The position numbers and the translations under genes were made by a program. The notes beneath the pieces are model-generated. The model ran no database searches and was not told the origin of the DNA. It worked only from the letters and a program-made list of their open reading frames with translations. This document shows positions 1-12,299 of a DNA stretch of 64,000 nt, in pieces; positions within the stretch are counted from its first letter, which is position 1, and the number at the start of each line of letters is the position of its first letter. This DNA comes from Nepenthes gracilis (lineage: Eukaryota; Streptophyta; Magnoliopsida; Caryophyllales; Nepenthaceae), in the NCBI GenBank assembly GCA_033239525.1, contig BSYO01000014.1, positions 6,056,536-6,120,535 of the forward strand, given 5' to 3'.

Positions 1-629
1 ATCAAAATATATCCTTTCTGTCATTAAAACAAATGATAGCAACTTGTATTTAGAATCCTTCTTACCTAAAAGTTTCGCAATAACTGTCAAATCACTCGTT
101 AGCATTATATAATAAACTTGAATGTGGAATAAAAAAAATGTAATGGTGAGTAAAATATACAGTAAGTAATAATACTTAATAACACATAATAAATAATAAA
201 CATATCGGATATGCAAGACCGAAATAACAAAGTTACAATAGTAATATTAAATCTAATAATAAACTCTTTTAGAGAATCGATAACAAGTCATAACTATGAC
301 TCAAAAGCGATGGCAAGAACAAGTCTTATCGGATACTCATAGGATTTCACTGAATCTAGATCTTATCAATAATAAGTAGCAATTCCTCGGAGTCCAACAC
401 TATGAGAAAGATAGAAATTCCTTGAGTTTAAATATTAGTATGAATGACCTAAATATCAAGTAATAATAAGTATTATGAATTACATAAAATTTGAATATCA
501 TTGAATCCACATATGAATTTTACTGAAAAATGGATTCTATCGAATGCCAAACTCATGAAATATTTATAATAATGAGATATTACGAAAAATTATTTGGATT
601 TTATTTTTTATTTTTATTTTATTTATTTT
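1..629. other. AT-rich stretch, no gene recognised
   Basis: This stretch is strongly AT-rich and has no ORF with recognisable protein similarity. It may include the outer end of the minus-strand chromovirus LTR that reaches 3044, but I could not place that edge. Nothing else is seen here. Confidence 0.5.
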
Positions 630-1125
630 TTGATAAGTAAGTAAATTGAAATTAAAATAACAAATTAGTACGTAAGCGAAGTTCTAACTCCAAGTGTTTT
701 GCCGACTTAGAAGTAGAACAGAGCCACTGGGGTACACCCCAAGCACAAATACAAGGAAAAATATGCGTAGGCAAAGAAAATCTTCAGAGAAGGAAACATA
801 ACGTGACTAAAGAGCCAACAACCAAATCGGCCTCGGGCTTGCCACATAACCAGAAGGGCACATCAGCGCAATTGGATCACTGGACCACAGCAGTATGAGA
901 CCAAATCAATAAACACATCGAACCACTGAGAGTGAAATAGGGAAGCCAAGAAAAACGAACATGGAGAGCATCCAATCTGGGCAAATGGATACTGGACTAT
1001 ATCGACAGGATACCAAGCAAACCCCTCAACGAACCACTGCGCCGTGAAGCAGGAGAAGCCTAGGAATACTGGTTAGGAAAACGCTGGTAACCAGGATACC
1101 GGGTGGCCGACCTGAAGGCGTTTTT
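630..1125 (-). mobile_element. LINE/SINE-type 3' end fragment (E0), antisense
   Basis: The left edge is a T-rich run followed by GATAAGTAAGTA. This resembles the antisense 3' terminus (TTACTTACCAAAA in sense) of the other LINE-related insertions at 10843, 40192, 44735 and 62951. A hairpin at 681-719 (arms GTTCTAACTCCAAGT and ACTTAGAAGTAGAAC) and the following GGGGTACACCCCAAGC block are the conserved tail features. The remaining roughly 380 bp carry no recognisable ORF. The right edge is put at the T-run near 1120, but flanking T-richness hides any target-site duplication. This is the most diverged of the tails. Confidence 0.55.
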
Positions 1126-1129
1126 TTTT

Positions 1130-3044
1130 TGACACTATGAACCAAAGTTTGCTCCCAACAGCTTGGTATGTAACCAAATCCATGATCTACTTATAACACG
1201 AATTTAGACCAAAAGTAGATAATAGTTAATGATAATTATTAAAACTTCATGAAATACATTTCCAACTAAAAGGGTATACTCAAATACAATACCCAATATC
1301 GAGTTAGACCTAACAAAATATCAATACTACTGATAATAACAATCACATCAATAATCATAGGATCTATCCAAACTATGCATTCAAATATTAAATACTAGTC
1401 ATAACTTGCTATACAATTCATTAGAAAAAAATGATAGTTCAAACAAAATTGAATCTCATTATTGATCCAGCATAATTAGTAAAATGAGACAATTCCAATA
1501 TCAAAATAATCCAAAATATGCATCCATCAAAATACAATATATCAATTGGAATATGAATCACCTCCTTAACAAAAAAATCACTGGAATATGAATACAAACT
1601 CAACTACAAATCTAATAATCATAAAGTATAAATAAAATCTCTATAAACATCCTTACCCGAACTTTCTATAAGTTATCTATAATCCTCTAATATAAAAATA
1701 TTAAAAATAGTAAAATTATGAGATATGTTTATACAAAAATCAGAGTAAACAAGTAACCACACCTCAGAATTGTTGTTGGAAAGACTGAAATCTAACTACA
1801 TTACTAACAAAAAACATTGTAATAACTAAATTAATATAGATTTTTTTAACTGAAGTGAAAATAAATATCCTAAGTCTACTATTTTGAGGTAAAGTAAAAC
1901 ATCCAAAATTTTTAATTCCTAATTCTATTTCCTTGAACAGCTTTTTTGCTATCTTTTTCTACTTGTAAGTATGCCTTGAGCCCACTATTTTGAAGGGATT
2001 AGTAAAAATGAAAGCAAAAGTGAGCAAATTGATTAGTAAGGTATATAAATTTTAAAAATCAATAGTACAATTTACCACAAAACATGTTGGAAAGGACATG
2101 ATCAAAATTTAGATGTAAGGTCATCAATTTTCATAATATTTATATATAAATTTTAAATTAATAATTTAATTTCTTACTCTAAATAATGTACTATGAAAAC
2201 ATATTTAAACTATATTAATTTTTATAGACTAAGGATTAGTAGGGTCTTATTGACAAAGAAGTGAATAATTAAAACTTGGATGATATGCAAAGATATTACA
2301 CTACTATTTAAGACTTGTAGGTGAGTTGTCAAACTTATAACTTTGTAAATAGAGTTAAACGTCGTTTTCAACCTGTGGATGATTGGTTTATACCCCAATT
2401 ACTGTTACAATATACTAAGACATGTTATAATATATTACCACTAATTTTTATAATGGTTTATGTATAACTGATTGAAAAATTCTATTCAAATATAAATAAT
2501 CTTTTATATTTTCTCATATTGGAGGAAATATCCGCTTTTCACAAATTATAAAGTTTTTATCTTCATTTCTTCAAATTGATGTCATACAGAAGAAAATGGA
2601 TTTGTAGGAATATTTGAAAACATTTCAAGAATGTGTTGGATCAATAGATTATGTTTCAATGCATAGAGAATTTATTATCAAAGGATCAAGATATGTAAGT
2701 AAAGATTCTACATTATATATAGAAAATCAGCACAATCAATTTAATTTCTTCATTTTATGTCAAAGTATAAGAAATACATAAACATTTATATGAGAATTAA
2801 GAACATGTAATAACATTTAAACAAAATTTAAAGACATATATGCGTCGATCATGCATCCTTCAAATGTGACCCTTCTATCCAAAACATGTATGTGCATGTA
2901 TCAGGTTTCAATTAGGTATTACTCAACCCGATGTGATCCAATAGAATATTAACTTGATCCAATTTTTTATTTGACCTCAAAAGTTCTCTTATCTTAAATT
3001 AATTAATCGTGATCAAAATTATAATTTAAAACCCACACCTTACA
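1130..3044 (-). repeat. 3' LTR of chromovirus B (left outer LTR)
   Basis: Read on the minus strand, the LTR starts TGTAAGGTG at 3044. This region runs parallel to 43117-48013 once the LINE in the latter is ignored. Shared stretches include the block around 1730-2280, which matches 43390-43920 by eye. A purine-rich segment just upstream (3045-3059) fits a polypurine tract, so this copy is read as the 3' LTR. The left edge is not resolved and could lie anywhere between about 400 and 1130. No gene is present. Confidence 0.65.
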
Positions 3045-3059
3045 ATTCTTTCATCCTTT
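3045..3059 (-). other. Candidate polypurine tract of chromovirus B
   Basis: On the minus strand this reads AAAGGATGAAAGAAT and abuts the TGTAAGG start of the LTR at 3044. That is the place where a plus-strand primer should lie in an LTR retrotransposon. It is not purely purine, so the call rests mainly on position. Confidence 0.5.
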
Positions 3060-3150
3060 AAAAAAATTCATCATTGAAATTTAACATATCTCATTGAAGA
3101 AACAAATGCAGATATTTTTCTTAGATCTCATCTTTTTTCCATGTGGCTTC

Positions 3151-5573
3151 TATAAGTAACCTGTTCCAAAAATTTGATAATTAAGAGTAATTAAGTTAAT
3201 TTAAATGGATCAAGGTAAAAGGACATGGGAGAAATTAGATTGAAAAGTCCAAAGATCCAAATTTGTAAAATTGGGAACTGGGGTTGTAATCCTTGAAAAG
3301 CTAATTCGTAAATGACATTTGGGTTTTAAATTATGATAATCGTGACATAATAAGTTAATATAATCAAAATTTGGATCCAATGATGTAAAAAATTAGATTA
3401 AAAGGGTCGAAGCGGGTCCCGAACAGCGAGTGCGCGAAGTAGGCTCGTTGTAGGCTTAATGTAGGCTTGACCTATGCTCGACCTGTGCCCAAGGTGTGAC
3501 CCGGGTGTGAAAAATAGAATGTCGTGCCTGAGGAGCACTCAAGTACACCCAGGGTGTGGACTGGCAAAATGGTTTGCTCGATGAGCACCAGATGGGCGCT
3601 TGAGTGCGGCCCTTCAGGTGCCTTGGCGCTCAAGTGCCAATTCGCATATAAAAATGCGTTCAGCTTTATTACTATTATTTCCATGCTATTTTGGGAGAGA
3701 GGAGAGAGAGAGAATTTGAAGGAGAAGAGAGAGGAGGGAATCAAGGCTCTTGGGTTCGAATCTGGTTTAGAGCTAGTTAGAAAGGTTATAGATCGGGTCG
3801 AAGTATGTGCACTTATATCCTTTTTTTTCACTTTTCGCACTATTCATCCTAATTCCATTGGGCATTTTTGTCCCGATACCTACCTATACTTTTATTTTTA
3901 TGTTCCTTATGACTTGAATATGCATATATGTTGATTTTATGTTCAATTTCTTAGTTTTAACAAGTTTTTAAATATCGAACCCTAACCTCGCGCCCCGAAT
4001 GATTTTACCATTTATTTTGGGACTTTTGCATAAATTAGCTTTAGAATATCATTACTCATACCTTGAACATGTTAATTTATTAATTGAGCATTAGATTCGA
4101 TAGTCTTATATGGGATTATGCTCGTCGGAAAGCCTAACCCGTGCCTCCTTTGATTTTACCCGAATTAATTGTAATTTATGTATGATTTGGCTTTAGAAAT
4201 TCGTAACCCTAACTTATGGACACGGGTACGCAGTGTATTTGGTACTTATGGACAAACATTTTATATATGTTAATTTTATGAATATCAGAAATATTATTGA
4301 ACATGAATCAAAATATTTGCTCACATATACATTATTTATATTATCTTGTATATACTCCAAAAATTACGTTACATGCGTTTGTGAAGGAAATTATTATTTG
4401 AAAGCTCTAAAGTTATATTTGGCTTATAGTGGTAAGGATTCCTAATTTTTCCATACTTTACATCCATTATGCATGTAATCTAAATCATGTGGAGACTTGA
4501 ATTCATAAGAATAATGCAATCATGAAAAGAATAACAAGGAAATTCTATGGTATGTTATATTTGATAAATCGTTCTCCCGAAGTGGAAATAAAGTGTTAAG
4601 AATGAACATGAAATTTTCTTAAAAATAAGTAAATATGAAATTAGACCGATGATTTGTATTTTGGAGAGTAGTATTTCCTGGCATGCTTTAGATATTACTG
4701 TGGAGCACGAGGACTACCTCTGGGCTACGGGGGACATGGTGGTATATGTTTATGACCCTTTATATCGGGTTAAAGGTATACCACTCACCATAGGGTGTTG
4801 AATTGCTAAGCTTTGTGCTTTAGAATGTGCAGAAACAAATACATTCATTTTCTCGTTCTACCGCACTGTTAGCTGGTAAGACCTACTGGCCCTGGTCCGC
4901 AAAGATAATAAAATTTCTGCATGTTTTAGAACCAAATGGAAGAATAAGTAAAACAGAAAAGATAAATATATTTCAGAAAGTTCATTTGATCATATTTCAT
5001 ATATATGCATCCATACATATTGCTCCTATCCCCTTCCCTATTTTATCCTGAATATATTGTATATTATCTTTATTTATATTACACTTGTTGAGCATTTGGC
5101 CCACCATTACCGTTTTTTCTTGTCACCAGATGAGCAGGAGCCTATGCCCGATAAGGCAGGGTATAGGATTAGGAGTCAGCTAAGTGTAAAGACTTGGAAG
5201 ATGATCTTATAAATTTAGATTTTATGATTTTGTACTTTATGAAGCAATTGTATATTATTGGTGGACATGTACTTATATATGGATAATGAATAGATAGTTT
5301 AGTTTTTGCTGTGTATGTGATGGATGTATATACTTTTGTAGGTTGTTTATGGTTTGTATAAAGGTACCTAGTGGTATCTCTCTATCCGGCATTGTGTTCG
5401 AAAACACGACGTTGCAGCCATGAATATATTGTGGCCATGTGGATCCTGTGTTGTGATAGCTTTGAAGGAAATTTTGTACTGTACAGGGTTTTATATAGGT
5501 CGTATTAGCTTGATGGAAGTTTTACTATTGAAACTCTACCGGATTTCAATTAAGAAAAACGTGGTCCGTCACA
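3151..5573 (+). repeat. Solo LTR of A-type chromovirus
   Basis: This 2423-bp LTR is flanked by a perfect 5-bp duplication GCTTC (3146-3150 and 5574-5578). It ends in GTCCGTCACA and has no internal region. The start is degenerate (TATAAG where related copies have TGTAAGG). It lies in the antisense 3' end of element B and separates the B chromodomain/integrase end (5579 onward) from the B 3' UTR (3045-3145). It contains a TATA-like box near 3647 followed by a GA-rich leader. The small ORFs inside it are not conserved genes. The structure fits LTR-LTR recombination that removed the internal part. Confidence 0.85.
3647..3654 (+). promoter_or_regulatory. TATA-like box in solo LTR
   Basis: TATAAAAA follows about 200 bp rich in GCGCTTGAG/GCGCTCAAG-like words and precedes a GA-rich leader (3690-3737). 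The same order is seen in the other LTRs of this window, so this is the likely LTR promoter. Confidence 0.5.
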
Positions 5574-5578
5574 GCTTC

Positions 5579-6262
5579 TTTATAGAATGATTCTTCTATA
5601 AGGCCTTTACCGGTGAAACTACCTTCGTCCAAAACACTTGATCCCTTTTTTCAAAATTTAAACTTGTTTCTCAATGTACATCATATTCATTTATCCTTAA
5701 AGATTTGTATTCGATAATATGTGAGGGGTTATGAATATACTTTCAGAGTATTGACATGTGAAAGACATTGCTAACATCCCCTAAACTCAAAAGTAGAGCT
5801 AATCAATATGCTAACTCATCGATCTTCTACAGAATTTTAAATATTTCAATAAACCTTGACTTTAATTTCTCTTTAATCCCAAATTGAGAGATTCTATTTG
5901 ATGAATATATGTTCAAAAATACATGATCTTTGATAGGAAAGCTCAATTCTAACCTTCTCTAATTAGCATAACTCCTTTATTGACTTTGAGTCACCTTCAA
6001 TCGATCATGGATCGAATGAATCATCTCAAATGTCTCTTGAATAACTTCTAGTCCCAAAAGTCTCTGATCTCGAGTATCCTCCTAAAGAATTAGGAAACAA
6101 CATTTTCTTCTATACAAAATTTCAAATGGGGCTATACCGATACTTGCATGATAGCTATTGTTGTACACAAATTCAAATTCAGCTAGTAGCAAATAGTTGT
6201 CCCACAATTACCTTTTAATTTCCAAAACTGAAACCCTTAACATATCTTTTAGAATTTAGATT
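5579..6262 (-). pseudogene. Chromovirus B integrase C-terminus, first copy
   Basis: Minus-strand sequence here parallels the integrase C-terminal and chromodomain region of element C (about 14345-15034) segment by segment, including the end of the coding region next to 5579. No long ORF survives, so it is a decayed copy. Integrase would insert retrotransposon cDNA into the host chromosome, and the chromodomain tail would direct it to marked chromatin. The fragment is cut off at 6262 by the plus-strand A element, whose LTR starts TGTAAGG at 6263. The rest of this integrase appears to resume at 32691, with about 150 bp missing in between. Confidence 0.65.
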
Positions 6263-8463
6263 TGTAAGGTTTCGGTTTCTAAGATATCATAATTAGGGAT
6301 AATTAAGATAATATAATCAAGATTAGGCTTAATACATATGAGAAAAATTAAGTTTTCGAAGTAGAATGGGGTATCGGTGGGGGGCATCATACATATGTTG
6401 GAAATTAAGTTTTGGAAGCAGAATAGGGTATCGACGGGAGACGCCCACTAGGTGCCTGAGGCGGCATTGAGGCACCAAAATTAGTAGCATAGCGCCAGTC
6501 AGCCGCTCTAGCACTAGTAGGAGGTGCCAAATCTAGTGTAGGTGTGCCTGAAGTGCGTTGGCGGTGCACTCGAGCACCCATTCCAGTGTTGCTACGCTTG
6601 ATGCTAGCTCGACTGGTGCTTGAGCGCTAGTCTGTACATTTAAGCGCACGAAGATTTCTTTTCCATCATTTTTGCATAAATCTAAGAGAGAGAACGCGAA
6701 GGAGAAGAGAGAGAAGGAGGAGATTGAAGCACCCAATTCGTTTTCGATTTAGAGCTAGTTAAGGAAATTATAGATCGGGTCGTGCCAAGTACACAAATAT
6801 AATTTTCTTTATCTTGTTATACTTTTTATTTTGTTTTCTTCGGGTATTTTTACTCTGATACCCATCCAAGTACACAAATATAATTCGTTTTCGATTTAGA
6901 GCTAGTTAAGGAAATTATAGATCGGGTCGTGCCAAGTACACAAATATAATTTTCTTTATCTTGTTATACTTTTTGTTTTGTTCTCTTCGGGTATTTTTAC
7001 TCTGATACCCATCCAAGCATGTATTTTATGATACCCATATCTTGACGTGTATATATGTTAATGTTATGTCCAATTTCTAACTTTTGTGAGGTATTATGCT
7101 TCCAACAAAACCCTAACCCCATACCCCACATTTTCTCCCATTTATTTTGGGATTTATATATAATATGGACTTTAAACTTGGAACTAACTTATGAACGTGA
7201 TTATTTGGTATTTGTTCACATGTATTTTGGATATGTTATTTTGTATATTTTGAAAATATTGTTGGATGCTTTTGTGATGGGATTTATTATCCGGAAGCTA
7301 CAAAGTTTTATTTGGTTCAATGTGGTAAGGATTTTCTATTGTTCCTCAAGCTTTATGTTAATTTGTGCATGTATTTCAAATTATGTAAATACTCAAACAC
7401 TCAAGTGAATGACAATATGTTATGCAAAGTATATGAATGGAACTCTTCAATTTGATATGTTTGATGATTTGCTCTCCAGGAAGTGAGACTTTTGTATAAG
7501 AATACAGTGGACCTTCCCTTATGAATAAATAATAAAAAAACTAGACTAAGAATTTATATTTCAAAGGGTAGTATTTTATAGTGGTAGGCTGAGGAATGCT
7601 CCTAGGTTACGGGAGGTGCTATGGTAGCATATGCGTTATTTGACCTCGTGCATCGGATGAAATGTATACCGTCCACCATAGGACATTTAAGTTTGAGGTA
7701 TTGTGGGTAGTACCTTAGGAAATGTGGATGCATACACATTCCATTTCTCATTCGACTACTCCGATAGCTGGTAAGGCCTATTAGCCCTAGTCTGCAAAGA
7801 TAAAGAAATTTTTATATATTTTAAAACCTAAAGATATTAGAAATAAAATGTGAAAAAAAAATGAGTTATGGAGAGGCATTTGATCATACTTTATGTTTAC
7901 GCATCTGTAATATGCTCATATTTCTCTTCTCTTGATTTATTTTGAATATATTACTTATCGTCTTTGATTATATTGTGCCTTGTAGAGCATTTGGCTCATT
8001 GCTTACTATTTTTTTACCTTCAAATGAGTACGAGCTTATACTTGATGAGATAGAGTAGAGATTAACAGTTGGCTAGGCAGTAGTTTTGGAAGATTATTTT
8101 GTGGAGTTAGATTTTTGTGGTTTTATACCCTATGTATGGACTACTTTTGTATATTTTTGAGATGAATATATATTGATTATGTACATATTAGTTTAGTTCC
8201 GTTGTGTATTGATGATTATAAGTGCTTCCATAGATTTTTATGGTTTGATATTTAGGTACCTAGTGGCATCTTTTTTGAGCCGATGTTAAATCCGAAAATA
8301 TGACGTTGGTGCCATGAATGGATTGTGGCATTTTGGATCCTGTGTGTGATCGTTGTTATGATATGTATATTATACAGGGATATTATACATATTTATATTT
8401 AGTTTGATGGCCATTTTATAGGTGAAACCTTGTCGATTTTTAATTAGGAGGCAATCCGGCATA
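6263..8463 (+). repeat. 5' LTR of chromovirus A
   Basis: It begins TGTAAGG and ends at a CATA directly before a primer-binding site at 8466. Similarity to the solo LTR 3151-5573 is visible throughout: AT-rich U3, GA-rich leader, and a TTGAGCATTTGGC-type stretch near 7985. It is interrupted by two local tandem duplications, one of roughly 60 bp around 6340-6440 and one of 147 bp at 6735-7018. The presumed left TSD is AGATT (6258-6262); no matching right copy was found, because the right end of A is lost. The ORFs inside have no recognisable products. Confidence 0.8.
6735..7018 (+). repeat. 147-bp tandem duplication within LTR
   Basis: Unit 1 begins AATTCGTTTTCGATTTAGAG at 6735 and unit 2 begins identically at 6882, giving a 147-bp period. 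Both contain the leader sequence after the presumed transcription start. The units differ at only a few bases by eye, so the duplication is younger than most of the decay in this LTR. The solo LTR at 3151 has one copy. Confidence 0.9.
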
Positions 8464-8465
8464 AT

Positions 8466-8476
8466 TGGTATCAGAG
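8466..8476 (+). other. Primer-binding site of chromovirus A
   Basis: TGGTATCAGAG lies two to three bases after the LTR end. It is the complement of the 3' end of initiator methionine tRNA, the usual primer for this retrotransposon group. Confidence 0.9.
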
Positions 8477-8736
8477 ATGGAGATACATTAGGCTTGATCT
8501 GAATTTTATATGGAAGCCTAGGATAAGATACGCTAGATTGAATAAGTAGATATAGGTATAGGATAATTAAGTTAGATCAGATAGTTATAGTTATCCTAAC
8601 TTACATAACGTAGACTAGAACTAAGTTAGGGCTATTAGTTGTGTTTGATTGCGTAAATTGTAATGTCCTAATTAGTGTCCGACATGTGAACTAGCCCGTA
8701 TTGTTCTCATTTCAGAAGGAATATTAGTAGCTAACC

Positions 8737-9646
8737 ATGTTACCTAGACCAAGGACGACGCATGGAGGCGGTCAACCACGTGATAGAGAGGCAGAGTATC
8801 TGAATTTGTTGGGTAAGATGGTCAACATTATTGAGAATATGGGGCAAAGAAATCTTGCTCCAGTGCTTGTTCCAACTCTGGTACAAGCCCTTGCCAATCC
8901 TGGCGCCTCTACATATGATTACCTTTTCCAGGAGAGAGTTCCAGAGTTCATGGGTGAGCCAGATCCAATTAAAACTGATACATGATTTCAATGGTTGAAG
9001 AACGTGTTTGCAATCATCCATTGTCCCTAGGAGGACATAGTGCTATTCACTTCATATCAGTTGGAGGGTGAAGCGCACCATTGGTGGGAGATAAAGAAGA
9101 GGGCCATGGGTGTGCCCAAGAATAAAATTACCTAGCCCATGTTTGAAGAAGCGTTCATGGAGAAGTATTTTTCATCCAACCTTTATGAGCAAAATGAGGA
9201 GGAATTCATTCATTTAAGGCAAGTTAACCGGATGGTGGTCGAGTATGATACAAAATTCACAGAGTTGTCCTGGTACGCTCCGTATATGGTGGAAGATAAA
9301 GAAAGAAAAGCAAGAAAGTTTTGCAAGGCTTAAGAGATGACATTTGCAAACAGTTGGTGACTGTAAAGTTGATGACCTATGGGGAGGTTTTGGATTGTGT
9401 TTTCATCCATAAGAATGAGTTTGTAAAAGAAGAATTATTCAAGAAGAGGATGTCGAACAGAAGTGGCATCATGCAAGCTCTAGTGTGGGCTCGGGGAGAC
9501 TGTCAAAGAAGGTAAAGCAAGCAAATCAAGGAAAAAAGACTAGTCCTTCTGCACCGGCTAAGCAAGGTCCTGCCAATTCTTGCCAGCATTGTGGGAAGTT
9601 TCATGGTCATAGGCCTTACTATAAGGCATTGGGTGTGTGTTTCAAT
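8737..9646 (+). pseudogene. Chromovirus A gag, 5' part
   Basis: This encodes the capsid/nucleocapsid precursor that would form the cytoplasmic particle. The reading starts at the ATG at 8737 and shows retrotransposon gag features: VPEFMGEPDP, then EGEAHHWWE, then FEEAFMEKYF and the end of the domain at YAPYMVEDKE. In-frame stops interrupt it (for example TGA after KTDT at 8983-8985), and the frame changes near 9330. The zinc-knuckle region begins with CFNC at about 9636 and is then split by insertion of element C at 9647. The rest of the knuckle resumes at 21310. Parallel residues in element C's gag (VPEFSGEPDP, GEAHHWWE) support the family. Confidence 0.85.
9642..9646. repeat. Target-site duplication of element C, left copy
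   Basis: TCAAT here is repeated at 21305-21309, at the two outer ends of the C LTRs. Removing C plus one copy rejoins the CFNC codons of the A gag zinc knuckle. Confidence 0.95.
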
Positions 9647-10639
9647 TGTGACGGCCCGTACTTAATTACACACATAAAGTCGCTGTCAAGACTTAAAAAG
9701 ATAATTAATAAATATTAATGGACATAAAAACAATTTTACTTTTCTTTCTTACACAAGATTGACTGAGGCCGAACTGCATGAGTTGGCCTTCCGATTTTAA
9801 TTCCACACAAGGCCGGCCAACATTAAGGTTAGCCGAACTTGAAAGTCTGAGATGCTTACTAAACCTTTCAATAACATTAACCGAAAAGAAATCACGGAAA
9901 CATACTAACAATATCCATAGCGTCATAAACAGCGGAATCATTTTACAATTTTCTCAAAACATCAAAAGGAAATAAAATTAAGTTCTTCATTTAATCAGCT
10001 CCGACCAACCGAACTATTTGGCTACACCATAAGGTTCTACTCAACTTTGTCCTCCATGAGCCTTTCGTCATCTGAAAATAACAAGAGTGAGCCACAAAGC
10101 CTAGCAAAATACTCACATGCAGAAAATAGAGAACATAAACATATATATATATAAGCGAACACAACTTAGCATACGAAAATCATCATGTCTTTTCTTCTTT
10201 AGTTCGGAATTTCCTTAGTCTTTTTCTTATTATTTTGTCTTCTAAAAACCATTGAAAATTCTTATCATCTTTAGGGATTAGACGGGAGCGGACAACATCG
10301 AGGACGGATTGTGTGTGACCCCACAACCTATGGTCGTATCCCCTCATTATGCTCCCCAGGGCGGGAGGTAATGCCTTTAACTCGGCATACGGGGTCGTAG
10401 TCTAAAAGTCTTATGCCACCAGAAAGTTTCCCCCCGTGGCCTAGGAAGCAATCCTCGAGTGTCACTCCAATATCCTTCATCCATCTTTAACAGCAAGTTT
10501 AATGGAGACTCAGTTCATAGTTCTTGTCCTTTAATGGCCATACATCATAGTTCGGAAGTCAAAAGTCGTAGAGTTCCACTTGCTGTCTGGATTACATGCA
10601 TTGTTCCAAGTTCATATCAATAGGCCGGAGTTCTTTTTC

Positions 10640-10830
10640 ATATAGAGGGCTGGAGTTCCAAAAGTCGGAGTTCTTTACAAAGCCGGAGTTCTTTATATAA
10701 AAATCGGAGTTCTTTACAAAGCCGGAGTTCTTTACAAAAGGCGGAGTTCTTTTCTGAAATCCAAAGTTCTTAAATGCCGGAGTTCCTTTAAATCCGGAGT
10801 TCTAAAACCAGAGTGATTTTTCTTTAAAGT
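10640..10830. repeat. CCGGAGT-type degenerate repeat in LTR
   Basis: Words such as GCCGGAGTTCTTTA and GGCGGAGTTCTTTT recur every 20-30 bp. The matching part of the other LTR is at about 19880-20260. The same words fill the 3' UTR of the LINE at 29450-30850. Confidence 0.85.
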
Positions 10831-10842
10831 CTGGAGCTCTAA

Positions 10843-12232
10843 TTTTTTTTTGGTAAGTAAGTATTTTGGATTAAAGGGAGAAAAATTACACATCCTATGC
10901 ATTAATTCCAAGTATTTTGACTTGGAGTTAATGTATAAAATACTAGGGCATACCCCAAGCAGTTTGTACCTCAAAATACATACACATAAAAAAAAAAAAC
11001 ATACAACATAGGGGTCCTCCATGAGGACAATGTTCAACAAAATCAACAAAATCCCTACATCGATATCACCATGCTACTCCGGATCATCACCACTTCAGTA
11101 TCATCTTGCTACTTCGGGTAATCACCACATCGGCTTCATCAAGTCGCTCGGAACCAACGCACTCCGGTCCAAATCACCTTGTACTCACAATTTTTGCTCC
11201 GGCAAGGCCAACTCGGTCCTCATAAGCATGCGCTCACAAAATTACTTCGGCCTGACCACACTATGGCCACTGCGTCCATAAGGAATACAAAAAGCAGTCC
11301 GACCTCTTTGATAGCCACTCCGTCCAATTTATACTTAAGGCACTCCGGCCTCAAAATACACAAGGCACTCCGCCAAAGCCAGCTCCGGCCTCATAGCCAT
11401 ACACTCATCCAGATACCCCGGACACATAGGATAAACAACCAGGAGGACCATTAGAGTTTCTTGAGACTTTTTTTCTGCTTCCTCCTAGATTTTGTTTGGC
11501 TCCAGTTTCCGTCTTGCACAACATGGATTTGTTTGAGGTGCACCTCCGGATCACTATGCACTTCCAATTTGTTAGGCGGAAATCTTTTAAGTCCCGCTAT
11601 TAAATCATCAAAAGTACTACAGTGTTCCAGTTGAGAAACCGGAATCAGGTTCAGTAGGGAACGAAGAAAACAAAAGATAATCCGCTTCTCGTGCGGAAAT
11701 AAATACTCCATGTGAGGATGTGCAAGTACTGATAATCTCAGGGCTTCAAAGGAAGTTGCCCCAGAGTTGAGGAACTTTGGCCCAACAAGAGGAAAGGATG
11801 AGTTGAACTCATCCCTAATTTGTGTTGATACATTACACCAGCATTGATCTAAAAAAGATAACACCAGGTTGCGATGATCTGTGACTAGGGAATCTAGAGA
11901 ATGCCGAAATGCATTTCCATCAACTAGCAGCCGGATGGCATAGGACAAAGGATCTGGTTCCTTTTCCACTACCTCTGACTGCCTTTGGGCTTGTGCAAAA
12001 CCAGGCCCTACTGCCCCTTCAACCAGTGCACAACCAGTTGCTGAATCAGCCACTTCAGCCAAGGTATTCACAGCCGAACAACTAGCTAACTAGTCCACAT
12101 TCTTAACATCCTGGGAAGCTACCTGTTCCTCGCCCAACTGACTACCAGCTAGAGAACCACTCTTGCACCCATTGTTAGGCTTAATATGGCAAGGGTCTGC
12201 CAGGGAGTACTTGTGGCAGATCCTCACGATTG
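10843..12232 (-). mobile_element. LINE derivative without ORF2 (E1)
   Basis: This antisense insertion has a T-run at its left edge (the poly(A) tail) and 15-bp TSDs with one mismatch, AGTCTGGAGCTCTAA (10828-10842) and AGTCCGGAGCTCTAA (12233-12247). In sense order it holds the end of an ORF1 (12071-11451), then a 3' UTR rich in CCGGAGT words, then the conserved tail hairpin (10899-10934). No endonuclease or reverse transcriptase sequence lies between ORF1 and the 3' UTR, so it needed another LINE to move. It is absent from the sister LTR at 18902, so it arrived after C inserted. Confidence 0.85.
11451..12071 (-). pseudogene. LINE ORF1 C-terminal part (E1)
   Basis: This is a 206-codon open stretch with no true ATG: the first codon is GTG, and an in-frame TAG lies a little upstream. 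I do not recognise a catalytic domain. The best clue is the basic C-terminus, GNWSQTKSRRKQKKSLKKL. It parallels the end of the ORF1 in the 44735-47460 element (GSWLPSKSRRRKKPKNPGA) and the lysine-rich end of the full LINE's ORF1. LINE ORF1 proteins bind the element RNA and form the ribonucleoprotein. The missing N-terminus fits 5' truncation during insertion. A captured host fragment is the alternative. Confidence 0.5.
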
Positions 12233-12299
12233 AGTCCGGAGCTCTAAAACTGGAGTGATTTTTCTTTAAAGTCCTGAGCTCTAAAACTGAGTGATTTTT

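Noticed and set aside
3472..3934. Two overlapping ORFs of 122 and 136 codons on opposite strands
   Set aside because: They lie in the U3/leader of a solo LTR and resemble no protein family.
11021..11454. Two plus-strand ORFs of 86 and 91 codons
   Set aside because: They run antisense through the CCGGAGT-rich 3' UTR of a LINE derivative.
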